Assembly: GCA_018609925.1 (NCBI GenBank)
Contig: JAHEOG010000034.1
Span: forward strand, 1 to 7,964
Reading direction: 5' to 3'
DNA: 7,964 bases
From: Gammaproteobacteria bacterium
GTDB taxonomy: Bacteria > Pseudomonadota > Gammaproteobacteria > Thiohalorhabdales > Thiohalorhabdaceae
Part shown: positions 1-6,354 of the stretch, in pieces
How positions within the stretch are numbered: the stretch's first letter is position 1
How the letters are laid out: each line of letters begins with the position of its first letter
Notes under the pieces: generated by a model
Seen by the model: only the letters and a program-made list of their open reading frames with translations
Database searches by the model: none
Told to the model about the DNA's origin: nothing
Position numbers and translations under genes: made by a program

Positions 1-1476
1 CCCACCTTCTCCGGGATCTACCTGGTCCTGCCGCTGGCGGTGGCAGCAGTGCTAGGGCTCGCCGGGATCTGGTGGTGGCCCCTGTGGGCCCTGGCCGGAC
101 TGGCCCTGCTCGTCGGGATCGCCGCTGGGACCTACAACCTCTACGCCGGCCATCTGGAGCGCCAAAGGCGCCGGGCCCGGGCGCCCCTGGAGCGCGAGCT
201 GGCCGACGCCCGGGACCGGGCGGAGGCCGCCCGCTCGGAACTGGCCGGGCTCCTGGAGGGCCTCCCCCTGCCCGCCGGGACTCTGGAAGCGCCGGGAGCC
301 GATCTGGCCGGGCGCATCGAGGCCCTTCGCAGCGCCTGGGGCCACTACCGGCGCGCCCGCGAGGAGCGCCAGGACCTGACCGGCAAGGCCGATGAGCGCC
401 GCCGGGCCGTGGCGGCTGTCCTGGCCCGCCATGGCCTGGACGCCGAAGGCGAGGACCTGTCGGCCGCAGCCGAAGCCCTGGACCGGCGCCTGCGGGAGGC
501 CCGGAAACGAGTACAGGAGGCCGATGCCGCGGCCGGTGAGCTGCAACGACTGGGGGGCCGCTGCACCGACATGGCGCAGCGCCTGGGGGCCCTAGCGGCG
601 GCGGAGGCCGACCTGGCCGGGCGAATCCGGGCTGTGGCGGGTGTGGAGGGGTCCTGGGAGGAGCGTCTCCAGGCCGCGGGCCAGGCCGCCGCCTACCTGC
701 GCCAATGGGACAGCGAATGGCGCGGGCTCCGCGAGCGCTATCCGGAGGTGGACGATCCCCGGGCGGCGGTGGCCGAGGCCGGCGACGACCTCCTGGAGGG
801 CCCTGACCTGGAGCGCTCTCGGCAGGAGCTGGAGGAGCTCGACGGTGAATACAGCGAGCTGACGGAGCGTCGGGCGCGGCTCGACGAGGCCCTGGAGCGG
901 GGACAGTCCCTCCAGGATGTGGGCCTCATTCAGGGGCGGATCGAGGAGATCAACAGTGCCCTGGTTGAGGCGCAGCGCGAGCACGACCGGCTGCGCCTGC
1001 TGGAGTCCCTCGTCCGGGAGGCCGACCGGCACTTCCGGGAGGCCCACCAGCCCGACGTCCTGCGCCGGGCGAGCGCCTACCTGGACCGGGTCACCGGCGG
1101 ACGCTACCCCCAGCTCGAGCTGGACGAGGAGGTCCTGCGGGTGCGGGACCGCACGGGGGTCCTGCGGGAGGTGGCCGACCTGTCCGGCGGGCTGTCCCGC
1201 GGCACCCGCGACCAGGTCTTCCTGGCCCTGCGACTGGCCGTGGTGGACCACCTGGACGCCGGCAGCGAGCGCCTGCCGCTGCTGCTGGACGAGGTCTTCG
1301 TCAACTGGGATCCGGACCGGCAGGCCGCCGGCCTGGAGGGGCTCGCCGAGATGGCCGGCGAGCGCCAGGTCCTGCTGTTCACCTGCCACCCGGAGCAGGC
1401 GGAGCGGGCGGGCCGGATCCTGGGGACCGAGCCGGTGACCCTGGTGGGCCCCGGCGGTGCGGAGGGGACGGGCTGA
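1..1476 (+). CDS. C-terminal half of a YhaN-like, membrane-anchored SMC/Rad50-type ATPase (5' end outside window)
   Basis: The reading frame is open from base 1, so the GTG at 40 is not taken as the start; the gene enters from the left. Counting from the first codon in the window, residues 6-23 and 26-43 form two adjacent hydrophobic helices, a membrane hairpin. A long Arg/Glu/Ala-rich coiled coil (about 50-340) follows, and then the C-terminal ATPase half. That half has an ABC-type signature LSGG at 394-397 (nt 1180-1191), Walker B LPLLLDE with Asp430 and catalytic Glu431 (nt about 1273-1293), and an H-loop His463 in FTCHP. The Walker A half lies outside the window. This layout fits the YhaN family (COG4717), which is usually encoded beside a YhaO-like metallophosphoesterase and is related to Rad50/SbcC. 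A role in DNA-end handling at the membrane is inferred from the family. The gene ends 18 bases from the convergent DUF2062 gene. Other SMC-like ATPases remain possible, but the mid-protein membrane hairpin favours YhaN. Confidence 0.85.
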   Translation, partial: PTFSGIYLVLPLAVAAVLGLAGIWWWPLWALAGLALLVGIAAGTYNLYAGHLERQRRRARAPLERELADARDRAEAARSELAGLLEGLPLPAGTLEAPGADLAGRIEALRSAWGHYRRAREERQDLTGKADERRRAVAAVLARHGLDAEGEDLSAAAEALDRRLREARKRVQEADAAAGELQRLGGRCTDMAQRLGALAAAEADLAGRIRAVAGVEGSWEERLQAAGQAAAYLRQWDSEWRGLRERYPEVDDPRAAVAEAGDDLLEGPDLERSRQELEELDGEYSELTERRARLDEALERGQSLQDVGLIQGRIEEINSALVEAQREHDRLRLLESLVREADRHFREAHQPDVLRRASAYLDRVTGGRYPQLELDEEVLRVRDRTGVLREVADLSGGLSRGTRDQVFLALRLAVVDHLDAGSERLPLLLDEVFVNWDPDRQAAGLEGLAEMAGERQVLLFTCHPEQAERAGRILGTEPVTLVGPGGAEGTG

Positions 1477-1496
1477 AGCCCCGCCTGGAGCGGGCT
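1477..1496. terminator. Possible bidirectional hairpin between convergent genes
   Basis: AGCCCCGC (1477-1484) and GCGGGCT (1490-1496) can pair with one bulged C around a 5-base loop. It fills the whole gap between the convergent ATPase and DUF2062 genes and overlaps the DUF2062 stop codon. No T-run follows on either strand, so intrinsic termination is only a possibility. Confidence 0.25.
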
Positions 1497-2046
1497 AGGG
1501 GTTGGCGGGGGTGTGGTGGTCGTCCGGGCGGCGCGCACGCTTGGCCGCCCTGCGGCGCCAGCGCCGAACCGTCACGTAGCGCCACAGCCAGAGGAAGCCC
1601 AGGTAGCCGAGGATCGCGGCGGGGACGGCCAGAAGCAGGCTGCCCAGCCACAGTAAGGTCGACTGCTGCACGAACGCCTGGGTAAAGGGCGCCAGGTCCT
1701 TGAGGCTGGCCAGCGGCAGGTGATCGGCGAAGGCCCAGGACCCCAATCGGTTAAAGCCCCAGTACAGGGCCGGGGTGGTCACCGGGTTGGAGATCCACAG
1801 GGTCACGAAGGCCACCGGGAAGTTCACCCGGAAGAGCAGGGCACCGAGGAGCACTAGCAAGGTCTGGACGCCCACCGTCGGCGTCAGGCCCACGAACAGC
1901 CCCACCGCGATGCCACCGGCCAGGGAGCGCCGGTGCATGCTCCAGACGCCCTTGCGCTCGACGAGCCACTGCATGATCCGGCTGCGGCCGACCATGACCC
2001 GTAGCCGGTCCTGAGTGGGCAGCCATTTGCGGAAGGTGGCTCTCAC
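1495..2046 (-). CDS. DUF2062 domain-containing membrane protein
   Basis: This 183-residue protein has the usual size and shape of DUF2062 proteins. It opens with a basic N-terminus containing FRKWLP. A glycine-rich hydrophobic segment follows (about 44-62, with GLFVGLTPTVGVQ), then a second helix (about 64-83), the conserved WISNPVTTPALYW-type motif (about 88-100), and a C-terminal hydrophobic helix (about 135-157). An Arg/Lys-rich tail ends the protein. The start is a GTG at 2046-2044, preceded by GAGG nine bases upstream; it places FRKWLP at the N-terminus as in relatives, so it is preferred over the ATG at codon 18. The family is widespread in proteobacteria, sits in the inner membrane and has no established biochemical role. 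It lies on the same strand as the methyltransferase, 113 bases downstream of it, so co-transcription is possible. Confidence 0.88.
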   Translation of the reverse strand: MRATFRKWLPTQDRLRVMVGRSRIMQWLVERKGVWSMHRRSLAGGIAVGLFVGLTPTVGVQTLLVLLGALLFRVNFPVAFVTLWISNPVTTPALYWGFNRLGSWAFADHLPLASLKDLAPFTQAFVQQSTLLWLGSLLLAVPAAILGYLGFLWLWRYVTVRRWRRRAAKRARRPDDHHTPANP

Positions 2047-2133
2047 GCCAGGGCGCCTCGATAGTGGGGGGTTCCAGATCGGTCCGCCTGTGGCAGCGCG
2101 TCGGCCGAAATGCGGAGTCGGAGGGGTCCCGGG

Positions 2134-2147
2134 GGGCCCATGGGCCC
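2134..2147. repeat. 14-bp perfect palindrome in the methyltransferase-DUF2062 gap
   Basis: GGGCCCATGGGCCC is its own reverse complement. It lies 13 bases beyond the methyltransferase stop and 88 bases upstream of the DUF2062 start. It could fold as a short GC hairpin in the transcript, perhaps slowing polymerase or protecting an mRNA end. No T-run accompanies it, so it is not called a terminator. Confidence 0.35.
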
Positions 2148-2159
2148 GCGTCTCCCCCT

Positions 2160-2795
2160 CTAGGACGCCCTAGCGGCCTTGTTGTTCCGGCACTTCAGCA
2201 TGGTCCAGTACCGGAACAGGTTCACCCGCCGGCGCTCGGTGACCTCCAGGCCCGTCTGCTCGATCAGGTCGCGCTCGCGCATGTTGGGGCGGAAGCCCAC
2301 GGTGGCCGACAGCGGCGCCAGGGCCTTCTCGAAGGCCCCGAGGACCGGGTTCTCGGAGTGGAAGTGGTTGACGATCACCAGCTCGCCCTCGGGCTTGGTG
2401 ACGCGGCGCATCTCGTCGATGCACTTGGCGGGATTGGGCACCACGGTCACCACGTAGGCCGCGACAGTGACGTCGAAGGCGTCGTCCGGATAATGGGTGG
2501 CCTCGGCGTCCACCACCTCGAGCTCCTTCACGTTGTCGAGGTGATGGCTGACCTTCTTCTCCCGGGCCTTCTCCAGCATGGGCTCGGAGACGTCGATGCC
2601 GTAGATCTCCACGTCCCGGGGGTATAGCGGCAGGGAGAGCCCGGTGCCCACGCCCATCTCCAGGAGCCGGTCCCCGGGGCTCAGGTCCAGGTTCTCCACC
2701 ACCGCCTTGCGGCCCGGGTGGAAGATGGCGCCGAAGAAAGTGTCGTAGGTGCTGGCGAGGCGCCGGTAGGCCTTCTGGACGGAGGTGAGGTCCAT
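2160..2795 (-). CDS. Class I SAM-dependent methyltransferase, possibly a phospholipid N-methyltransferase
   Basis: This 211-residue protein is a compact Rossmann-fold methyltransferase. Residues 44-52 (LLEMGVGTG) form SAM-binding motif I. Asp68 in YGIDVSEPML is the acidic residue expected to bind the SAM ribose. DVTVAAYVVTVVPN is motif II/III, and EGELVIVNHF is the strand after it. The N-terminal YRRLASTYDTFFGAIFHPGR and the C-terminal part with NHFHSENP, APLS and GFRPN resemble Rhodobacter-type phosphatidylethanolamine N-methyltransferases (PmtA), which are soluble or peripheral and methylate phospholipid head groups. That substrate is an inference; methylation of quinones or other small molecules cannot be excluded. 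The ATG at 2795-2793 is preceded by AGGGAGAG about 11 bases upstream. It precedes the DUF2062 gene on the same strand. Codon use and GC match the left-hand core genes. Confidence 0.82.
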   Translation of the reverse strand: MDLTSVQKAYRRLASTYDTFFGAIFHPGRKAVVENLDLSPGDRLLEMGVGTGLSLPLYPRDVEIYGIDVSEPMLEKAREKKVSHHLDNVKELEVVDAEATHYPDDAFDVTVAAYVVTVVPNPAKCIDEMRRVTKPEGELVIVNHFHSENPVLGAFEKALAPLSATVGFRPNMRERDLIEQTGLEVTERRRVNLFRYWTMLKCRNNKAARAS

Positions 2796-3150
2796 GGCAG
2801 TCGGGCTCTCCCTGACGAGGAGTGGAAGGAAAGAAGGGGCCGCCTCTTAGCGGATTCGACCCGGCCCGAGCGCGCGAACCATGCCAGATTCCCCGCGGGC
2901 CCGCAAAGACCGCCGCGGGAGCCGGGCCGTATGGCCCCGAATGCCCGGATTTCCTAGAATACCCTTCCCGTCTGGGGAAGGGTGGCGATGGGTGGGGATT
3001 CCCCCGGGGGCCCTTCCGGGATCCCGGACCACGAATCATGAAAGCCGGCCTTTACCCCTCGCCCCGCTGGCGTTAGGTTCGGGCCATCGGGAGAGAAACC
3101 CCGGAACGCGGGGCAAAAGGGGCCCGAACGGGGGATGGCGCGAGCACCAT
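2796..3150. other. Divergent intergenic region with two hairpins, between methyltransferase and tRNA-Lys
   Basis: I see no convincing gene here. The region must hold the promoters for the minus-strand methyltransferase and the plus-strand tRNA, but I find no clear -35/-10 pair. Two inverted repeats stand out. CCCGCGG (2892-2898) pairs with CCGCGGG (2913-2919) across a 14-base loop. ACCCTTCCC (2961-2969) pairs with GGGAAGGGT (2975-2983) across a 5-base loop. Neither has a T-run. They could be operators, transcript leader structures or dispersed-repeat copies. Confidence 0.4.
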
Positions 3151-3226
3151 GGGCCGTTAGCTCAGGCGGCAGAGCAGCTGACTTTTAATCAGCGAGTCCC
3201 AGGTTCGAATCCTGGACGGCCCACCA
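3151..3226 (+). tRNA. tRNA-Lys (anticodon UUU), CCA encoded
   Basis: The 76 bases fold into a full cloverleaf. The acceptor stem is GGGCCGT (3151-3157) with ACGGCCC (3216-3222), followed by discriminator A3223 and genomic CCA at 3224-3226. The D stem is GCTC/GAGC with an 8-base loop containing GG. The anticodon stem is GCTGA/TCAGC with loop CTTTTAA and anticodon TTT at 3184-3186. The variable loop is GAGTC, and the T arm is CCAGG/CCTGG around TTCGAAT. UUU reads lysine codons AAA and AAG. It has its own terminator just downstream. It is the last core gene before the IS-rich segment, so it may mark the boundary of an acquired region. Confidence 0.97.
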
Positions 3227-3234
3227 TCTAAATC

Positions 3235-3268
3235 AAGGCTCTAGGCCATCCGGCCTGGAGCCTTTTTC
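3235..3268 (+). terminator. Intrinsic terminator of tRNA-Lys
   Basis: AAGGCTC-T-AGGCC (3235-3247) pairs with GGCCT-G-GAGCCTT (3252-3264) around the tetraloop ATCC. This makes a 13-bp stem with a single T-G wobble, followed at once by a T-run (3263-3267). It starts nine bases after the tRNA CCA, a textbook Rho-independent terminator for a single-gene tRNA transcript. Confidence 0.93.
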
Positions 3269-3609
3269 GTTTCTAGATAAGGTATTAGGTTACAGCGGAC
3301 GAGTGCCGGACCCTGTCCGAACCGTGGGGTAAGGTTGGGTCGCGCTGGGGCTCGGGTTGCTTTAGTGGGCCACCTGACGGATGGCTCCCATCCGTGGCGC
3401 AGCGGAGGGCAGGCCCCGCGCGGCCCGCACCTGTTCCAGTAGGGGGAAAACTTCCTAAATCCCTTTGAGGGGTTAGAACGCTTTTCCTATTCCCTGGAGT
3501 TACCCCGCTTCGGTGGAAAGGGTACAGCTTGAGCTAAACTGCTTCCCGTCAAGCTTGCTCATGGGTCTTGGGGGATCTGTAATCGAAAGCGGAATGGCGC
3601 CGACTCGGG
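3269..3609. other. Non-coding or fully decayed segment between tRNA terminator and IS3 remnant
   Basis: No intact gene is supported; stop codons interrupt all frames at short intervals or the translations look random. The one clear structure is a hairpin, ACGGATGG (3377-3384) with CCATCCGT (3388-3395) around a 3-base loop and without a T-run. A short minus-strand translation around 3380-3450 (LLEQVRAARGLP, then AIRQVAH) vaguely recalls the start of a helix-turn-helix protein, but it is too short to call. It probably includes degraded mobile DNA. Confidence 0.4.
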
Positions 3610-3840
3610 TTGTATCAGCCCTGCGTAAATGCGATGGCCCCCATAGGTCTCCCAAGAGTGGGCATGGATGGCCCGGATGCGCTCACGCAAACCCTTATCG
3701 GTGTGCTCCCGGGCCGACGGTCGACGCTTGCGCTAGGCGTACAAACCAGTTCGGGAAACGCCCGGGACCCCGTACATCGTGGTCACCTTGTGGATTGCCT
3801 GGTTTGCGGCTACGAATCGGTAGAATCGGGGGGCGTTTCG
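3610..3840 (-). pseudogene. IS3-family transposase OrfB, N-terminal remnant
   Basis: Read on the minus strand from about 3840, the translation gives RFYRFVAANQAIHKVTTMYG, then VPGVSRTGLYA, then RKRRPSAREH, and ends with RIRAIHAHSWETYGGHRIYAGL. This is the N-terminal HTH_21 region of IS3-family OrfB (ANQA, RKRPPSAR, IRAIHA, YGxxRIHAEL in relatives). A nonsense TAG at 3735-3733 replaces the conserved Trp of YAWRKR. Similarity stops abruptly near 3610, before the DDE catalytic core, so most of the transposase is missing. The frame is -1 relative to OrfA, as in intact IS3 elements that make OrfAB by programmed -1 frameshifting. It is not functional. Confidence 0.8.
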
Positions 3841-4105
3841 CTCTCCCGCGCGAAACAGGCCGCGGCGTTTCCAAGAATGGCGCGCTCCTCCCGGAACCGA
3901 CAATTCTCCTGGCGAAGTCGGTTGAGCTGGGCCCTGTCGTCGCTGCTCAGGCCATTGGGGCGGTTGCCGATGCTGCGCTCGGGCTGCTAATACCAGTTGC
4001 GGATGGTCTGTCCCGACTGCTCAAACACATAAGCCAGCTCATGGGGGTCCCACCAGCCCGGTCCAGCTCAACCATCTGCTCGCGGAAATGGGGCCGAATT
4101 CCGCG
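3810..4105 (-). pseudogene. IS3-family OrfA remnant (HTH and leucine zipper)
   Basis: Minus-strand translation gives HFREQMVELDRAGGTP. After a frameshift at the five-C tract (plus strand GGGGG, 4043-4047) it continues as HELAYVFEQSGQTIRNWY, a TAG stop at 3989-3987, and QPERSIGNRPNGLSSDD. The remainder is LNRLRQENCRFREERAILGNAAACFARE. These match the OrfA helix-turn-helix (FREQMVELVRxGRTPEELAxxFE, QTIRNW) and the leucine zipper (LRRENRQLREEREILKKAAAWFARE) of IS3-family elements. The frame ends at a TAG (3812-3810) beyond the start of OrfB, preserving the normal OrfA/OrfB overlap. At least one frameshift and one nonsense codon make it inactive. Its 5' end abuts the IS481 remnant at about 4105-4134. 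Confidence 0.82.
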
Positions 4106-4133
4106 GAATACGTGGGCTAACGCTTGGTCGTAG

Positions 4134-4348
4134 TGGGCTCCTGGCAACGCCTTTTCCGGTCCACAGGAATCGGCGGAGTCCGAAAATGCGCCGAACAAGG
4201 CCCGGCGCCGTTCGCCGAGGAGTCTTCTGAGGGCGGCAACCGCGATCGTGCAGTTCGGTCCGCCCTTGGGCCTGATACCGGCTAAGCCATTGCCTACGGT
4301 TTTGGGGTTCACTGGGGCTTCGGCAGCAAGCGCCCGGTGACTGCGTCT
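4134..4348 (-). pseudogene. IS481-family transposase, N-terminal HTH remnant
   Basis: Minus-strand codons from 4348 read RALAAEAPVNPKTV. After a one-base deletion near 4292-4297 they continue QWLSRYQAQGRTEL, HDRGCRPQKTPRR, LVRRIFGLRR, LWTGKGVARS. This follows the N-terminal helix-turn-helix of IS481-family transposases: VSPKTVRKWLxRYRxEG, then DRSSRPHRSPRRTP, then VxRIxxLRRxRWTGKxIA. The piece ends where IS3 OrfA begins, so the DDE domain is absent here. A C-terminal IS481 fragment lies on the opposite strand at 7078-7356. A 121-residue minus-strand frame over 3947-4312 joins this remnant to OrfA out of register and is not a real gene. Confidence 0.72.
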
Positions 4349-4519
4349 CTACCGCAGGACCCGATGACTTATACCTCTCGACCTGTGAGCGAAATTAGGT
4401 CATTTTGGTAATTGTTCCCCGTTTTTCCTTTACGAGGGCTGTAATTTTTATACCCATTGGCCTCGCTGGGACAAAATTCCCGGACAATGTTTTGAAATCC
4501 AACAGTTAGGGAGACTCCC

Positions 4520-5767
4520 ATGGAGAATTTTCACACCATCGTGATCGGCGGCGGCGTACTGGGTTGCTCGGTCGCTATTTCTCTGAAGCGAAGGTTGGGC
4601 CCGAAGGGGAAAGTGCTTTTGGTAGAAAAGGGGACGATTGGCGGCGGCGTATCCTCCGAGCATAGCGGGATCTTTCGTTCGGTTAACCGGGATGAGGAGG
4701 CGTTGCGCATGAGTCTGGTAGCCTCCTCGATCTGGCATAACCTTTCGGAGTACTGGGGGACCTCCGTACCCCTGGAGGTAAACGGATCCCTTTGGATCGC
4801 CGACGCTTCCCATGGGGATGCCTGGCGCGAGATCGCCGCGGCCAGCCAGAGGAACGACGTGACCTTTAGTGAGGTGGAGCCTTCTCGCGCTCAGGAGCTA
4901 TCAGGAGGCGCGATCAGTATCGGAGACGGTGAGCTCTACTTCCATGAGCCCGGAGCTTTCCAGCTTCTTCCTGACCAGCTTCGAGAAGGCCAGCGCCAAG
5001 CTTTAGACGCCAATGGGGTGCGCTTTCAAGAGCGTTGCCCAGTGCATAACATTGCTTTTAACGGCGCAGGCCGTGTGGAAGGCGTGGAATCCGAGGAAGG
5101 CCGGTTTGGCTGTTCCCACCTGGTCAACGCGGCTAGGGCGTGGAGCTCGGAGCTGCTCGGCAGAAACGGGGTCCACCTCCCGATCCGGATGGAGCCTGTG
5201 TTCATCGGCAACTGGGAGTCGCGGGAAGGAGGAGTCTCGCCAAGCATGCCCATCATCGGTGATTATGTGAACGAGGCCTATTTCCGGAGCTGGCCGGGGG
5301 GTCAGCTGCACATGCACCGTCCCAGGAACCGGGAGTCCGCCTGGGTGGAGGACCTTTTTCGGAAGCAAAGCCCCATTGGCCTTGGGGAAGATTACGAGGA
5401 TTACCAAAGCCCGTGGGATCCGGAGCACAGCCGCGTACAACAAGATTATGAACGTCGCATCCGCAATCGCTTCCCTCACCTCGAAGGCCTCAGCCCTACC
5501 AAAGGCCGAATCCGATATTTCGATATCACCCCTGACCATCGATTCGTGCTAGGGGCAGACGGTGAGGTGCCCAACCTCTATCACTCCGTGGGCGGTGGGC
5601 AGGCCATGAAATACGCACCCCTGTTCGGCGAGATCCTCGGGGAGATGATTACGGAGGGGTCGGCCGCGCCTCTAGGCTTTCAGCTGGATCGGTTCTCCGT
5701 TGACCGTTTCCGAAAGCGGGCGGGCGCCACCGAACCGGTAATAAGAGATTCCCGCGGGACGCTCTAA
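4520..5767 (+). CDS. FAD-dependent oxidoreductase, DAO (glycine/D-amino acid oxidase) family
   Basis: This intact 415-residue protein has an N-terminal dinucleotide-binding fold: IVIGGGVLG at 7-15 (GxGxxG, no signal peptide) and Glu36 at the end of the second strand (VLLVEK), expected to bind the FAD ribose. A flavin-contact loop GGGVSSEHSG follows. The C-terminal DAO motif is TPDHRFVLG from about 337, followed by HSVGGGQAMKYAP from about 355, which closes over the flavin. It probably oxidises an amine, imino or hydroxy acid in the cytosol; the substrate is unknown. The ATG is preceded by TAGGGAG at 4506-4512 with good spacing. The leader (about 4390-4460) is AT-rich and may hold the promoter, but no clear -35/-10 pair is visible. 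The gene is monocistronic and flanked on both sides by dead IS fragments. Its lower GC and more AT-ending codons differ from the left-hand genes, suggesting acquisition by transfer. Confidence 0.88.
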   Translation: MENFHTIVIGGGVLGCSVAISLKRRLGPKGKVLLVEKGTIGGGVSSEHSGIFRSVNRDEEALRMSLVASSIWHNLSEYWGTSVPLEVNGSLWIADASHGDAWREIAAASQRNDVTFSEVEPSRAQELSGGAISIGDGELYFHEPGAFQLLPDQLREGQRQALDANGVRFQERCPVHNIAFNGAGRVEGVESEEGRFGCSHLVNAARAWSSELLGRNGVHLPIRMEPVFIGNWESREGGVSPSMPIIGDYVNEAYFRSWPGGQLHMHRPRNRESAWVEDLFRKQSPIGLGEDYEDYQSPWDPEHSRVQQDYERRIRNRFPHLEGLSPTKGRIRYFDITPDHRFVLGADGEVPNLYHSVGGGQAMKYAPLFGEILGEMITEGSAAPLGFQLDRFSVDRFRKRAGATEPVIRDSRGTL

Positions 5768-6055
5768 CAGGGCTTATGTGGACTCCCCCTCGTGGGCAAG
5801 ACGGCCTCGGCTTTGGGAAGGAAGGTCTGACTGCACGCTTATATCCGCCCTCTTTGTAAGCCTTTCAGGCTCTGGCCCTGATGATGTTGCGCTCGCCGGA
5901 GCCCTCATCTAAAAAGCGCCTTTGGTAGAGCAACCCTTTTATAAGGGTTCCCCGGCGCCGATCCGACGGGCTCTCCATCACCGGGTCATCTTGCGCAATC
6001 GGTTTCCCGACAACCGCGCACTTTCAAAATCAGTGGTAGTGGCGGAGGGGGCGTA
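5768..6055. other. Non-coding segment after the oxidoreductase, with hairpin and tRNA-like fragment
   Basis: No gene is supported here. A perfect inverted repeat, AACCCTT (5932-5938) and AAGGGTT (5943-5949) with loop TTAT, lies in the middle. Just before it, TTTGGTAGAGCA (5921-5932) resembles the D arm of a tRNA; together they look like a decayed tRNA piece (see findings). No strong oxidoreductase terminator is visible. The right part may be the terminal non-coding region of the IS110-family element whose gene ends at 6056. Confidence 0.35.
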
Positions 6056-6187
6056 TTACCCCTTTGCCGGTTCGTAGTCCGCCTCCCGGACCATCAGGGC
6101 CCAGAGGATACGGTCCTGTTTGGCCGCCAGAGCGATGGTGGCCTTGTTGAAACCACGCCGTTGGCGCACACCCTGGATCCATTGGGC
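6056..6187 (-). pseudogene. IS110-family transposase, C-terminal tail only
   Basis: On the minus strand 43 codons read AQWIQGVRQRRGFNKATIAL followed by AAKQDRILWALMVREADYEP, AKG and a TAA stop at 6058-6056. This is the conserved C-terminal end of IS110-family transposases (RGxNKAxVALANKxARIxWALLxRGExYRP in relatives). Those enzymes are DEDD recombinases that use a serine near the C-terminus and a bridge RNA. All upstream sequence, including the DEDD domain, is missing: at 6188-6191 the frame runs into a CTAG and then the presumed terminal repeat of the IS5-type element. The gene was most likely interrupted by that insertion and its 5' part later lost. Confidence 0.75.
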
Positions 6188-6188
6188 C

Positions 6189-6204
6189 TAGCAGGTTGCT
6201 GAAA
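6189..6204. repeat. Presumed terminal inverted repeat (right end) of the IS5-family element
   Basis: TAGCAGGTTGCTGAAA lies 150 bases beyond the stop codon of the IS5-type transposase, where the element should end. From the minus strand it reads TTTCAGCAACCTGCTA, which from memory resembles the ends of IS5-family elements. It abuts a CTAG (6188-6191), matching the YTAR target duplicated by part of this family. The partner end at the 5' side of the transposase is absent because that side is truncated, so the repeat cannot be confirmed within the window. Confidence 0.5.
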
Positions 6205-6354
6205 TTTGATGCCCCATCCGGGCTAAACCCCCTTTGAAGGCCAAAGAATGCTCAAAAGGGGACTTCTACCCGAATTTTACCCCCGGAAACCCGGCTGTTC
6301 AGCCCCGTTCCCGGGAGTTTATTGGAGACCCGACACAAGGGCCTCAGCCCGAGC

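Noticed and set aside
2064..2627. Plus-strand open frame opposite the methyltransferase, His/Val/Leu-rich
   Set aside because: It is antisense to a complete methyltransferase with SAM-binding motifs; the composition is that of a reverse-complement artefact.
3360..3450. Minus-strand translation LLEQVRAARGLP...AIRQVAH, suggestive of a helix-turn-helix protein start
   Set aside because: It has fewer than 30 residues, stops on both sides and no other HTH feature; it is within chance expectation.
3513..4133. Plus-strand open frame of 206 codons over the IS3 remnant
   Set aside because: It is antisense to clear IS3 OrfA/OrfB similarity, has an unnatural composition and no ribosome-binding site; it is a shadow frame.
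3947..4312. Minus-strand open frame of 121 codons
   Set aside because: Only short stretches (NPKTV, HFREQMVELDRAGGTP) match known proteins. It crosses from an IS481 fragment into IS3 OrfA and is out of frame for most of both.
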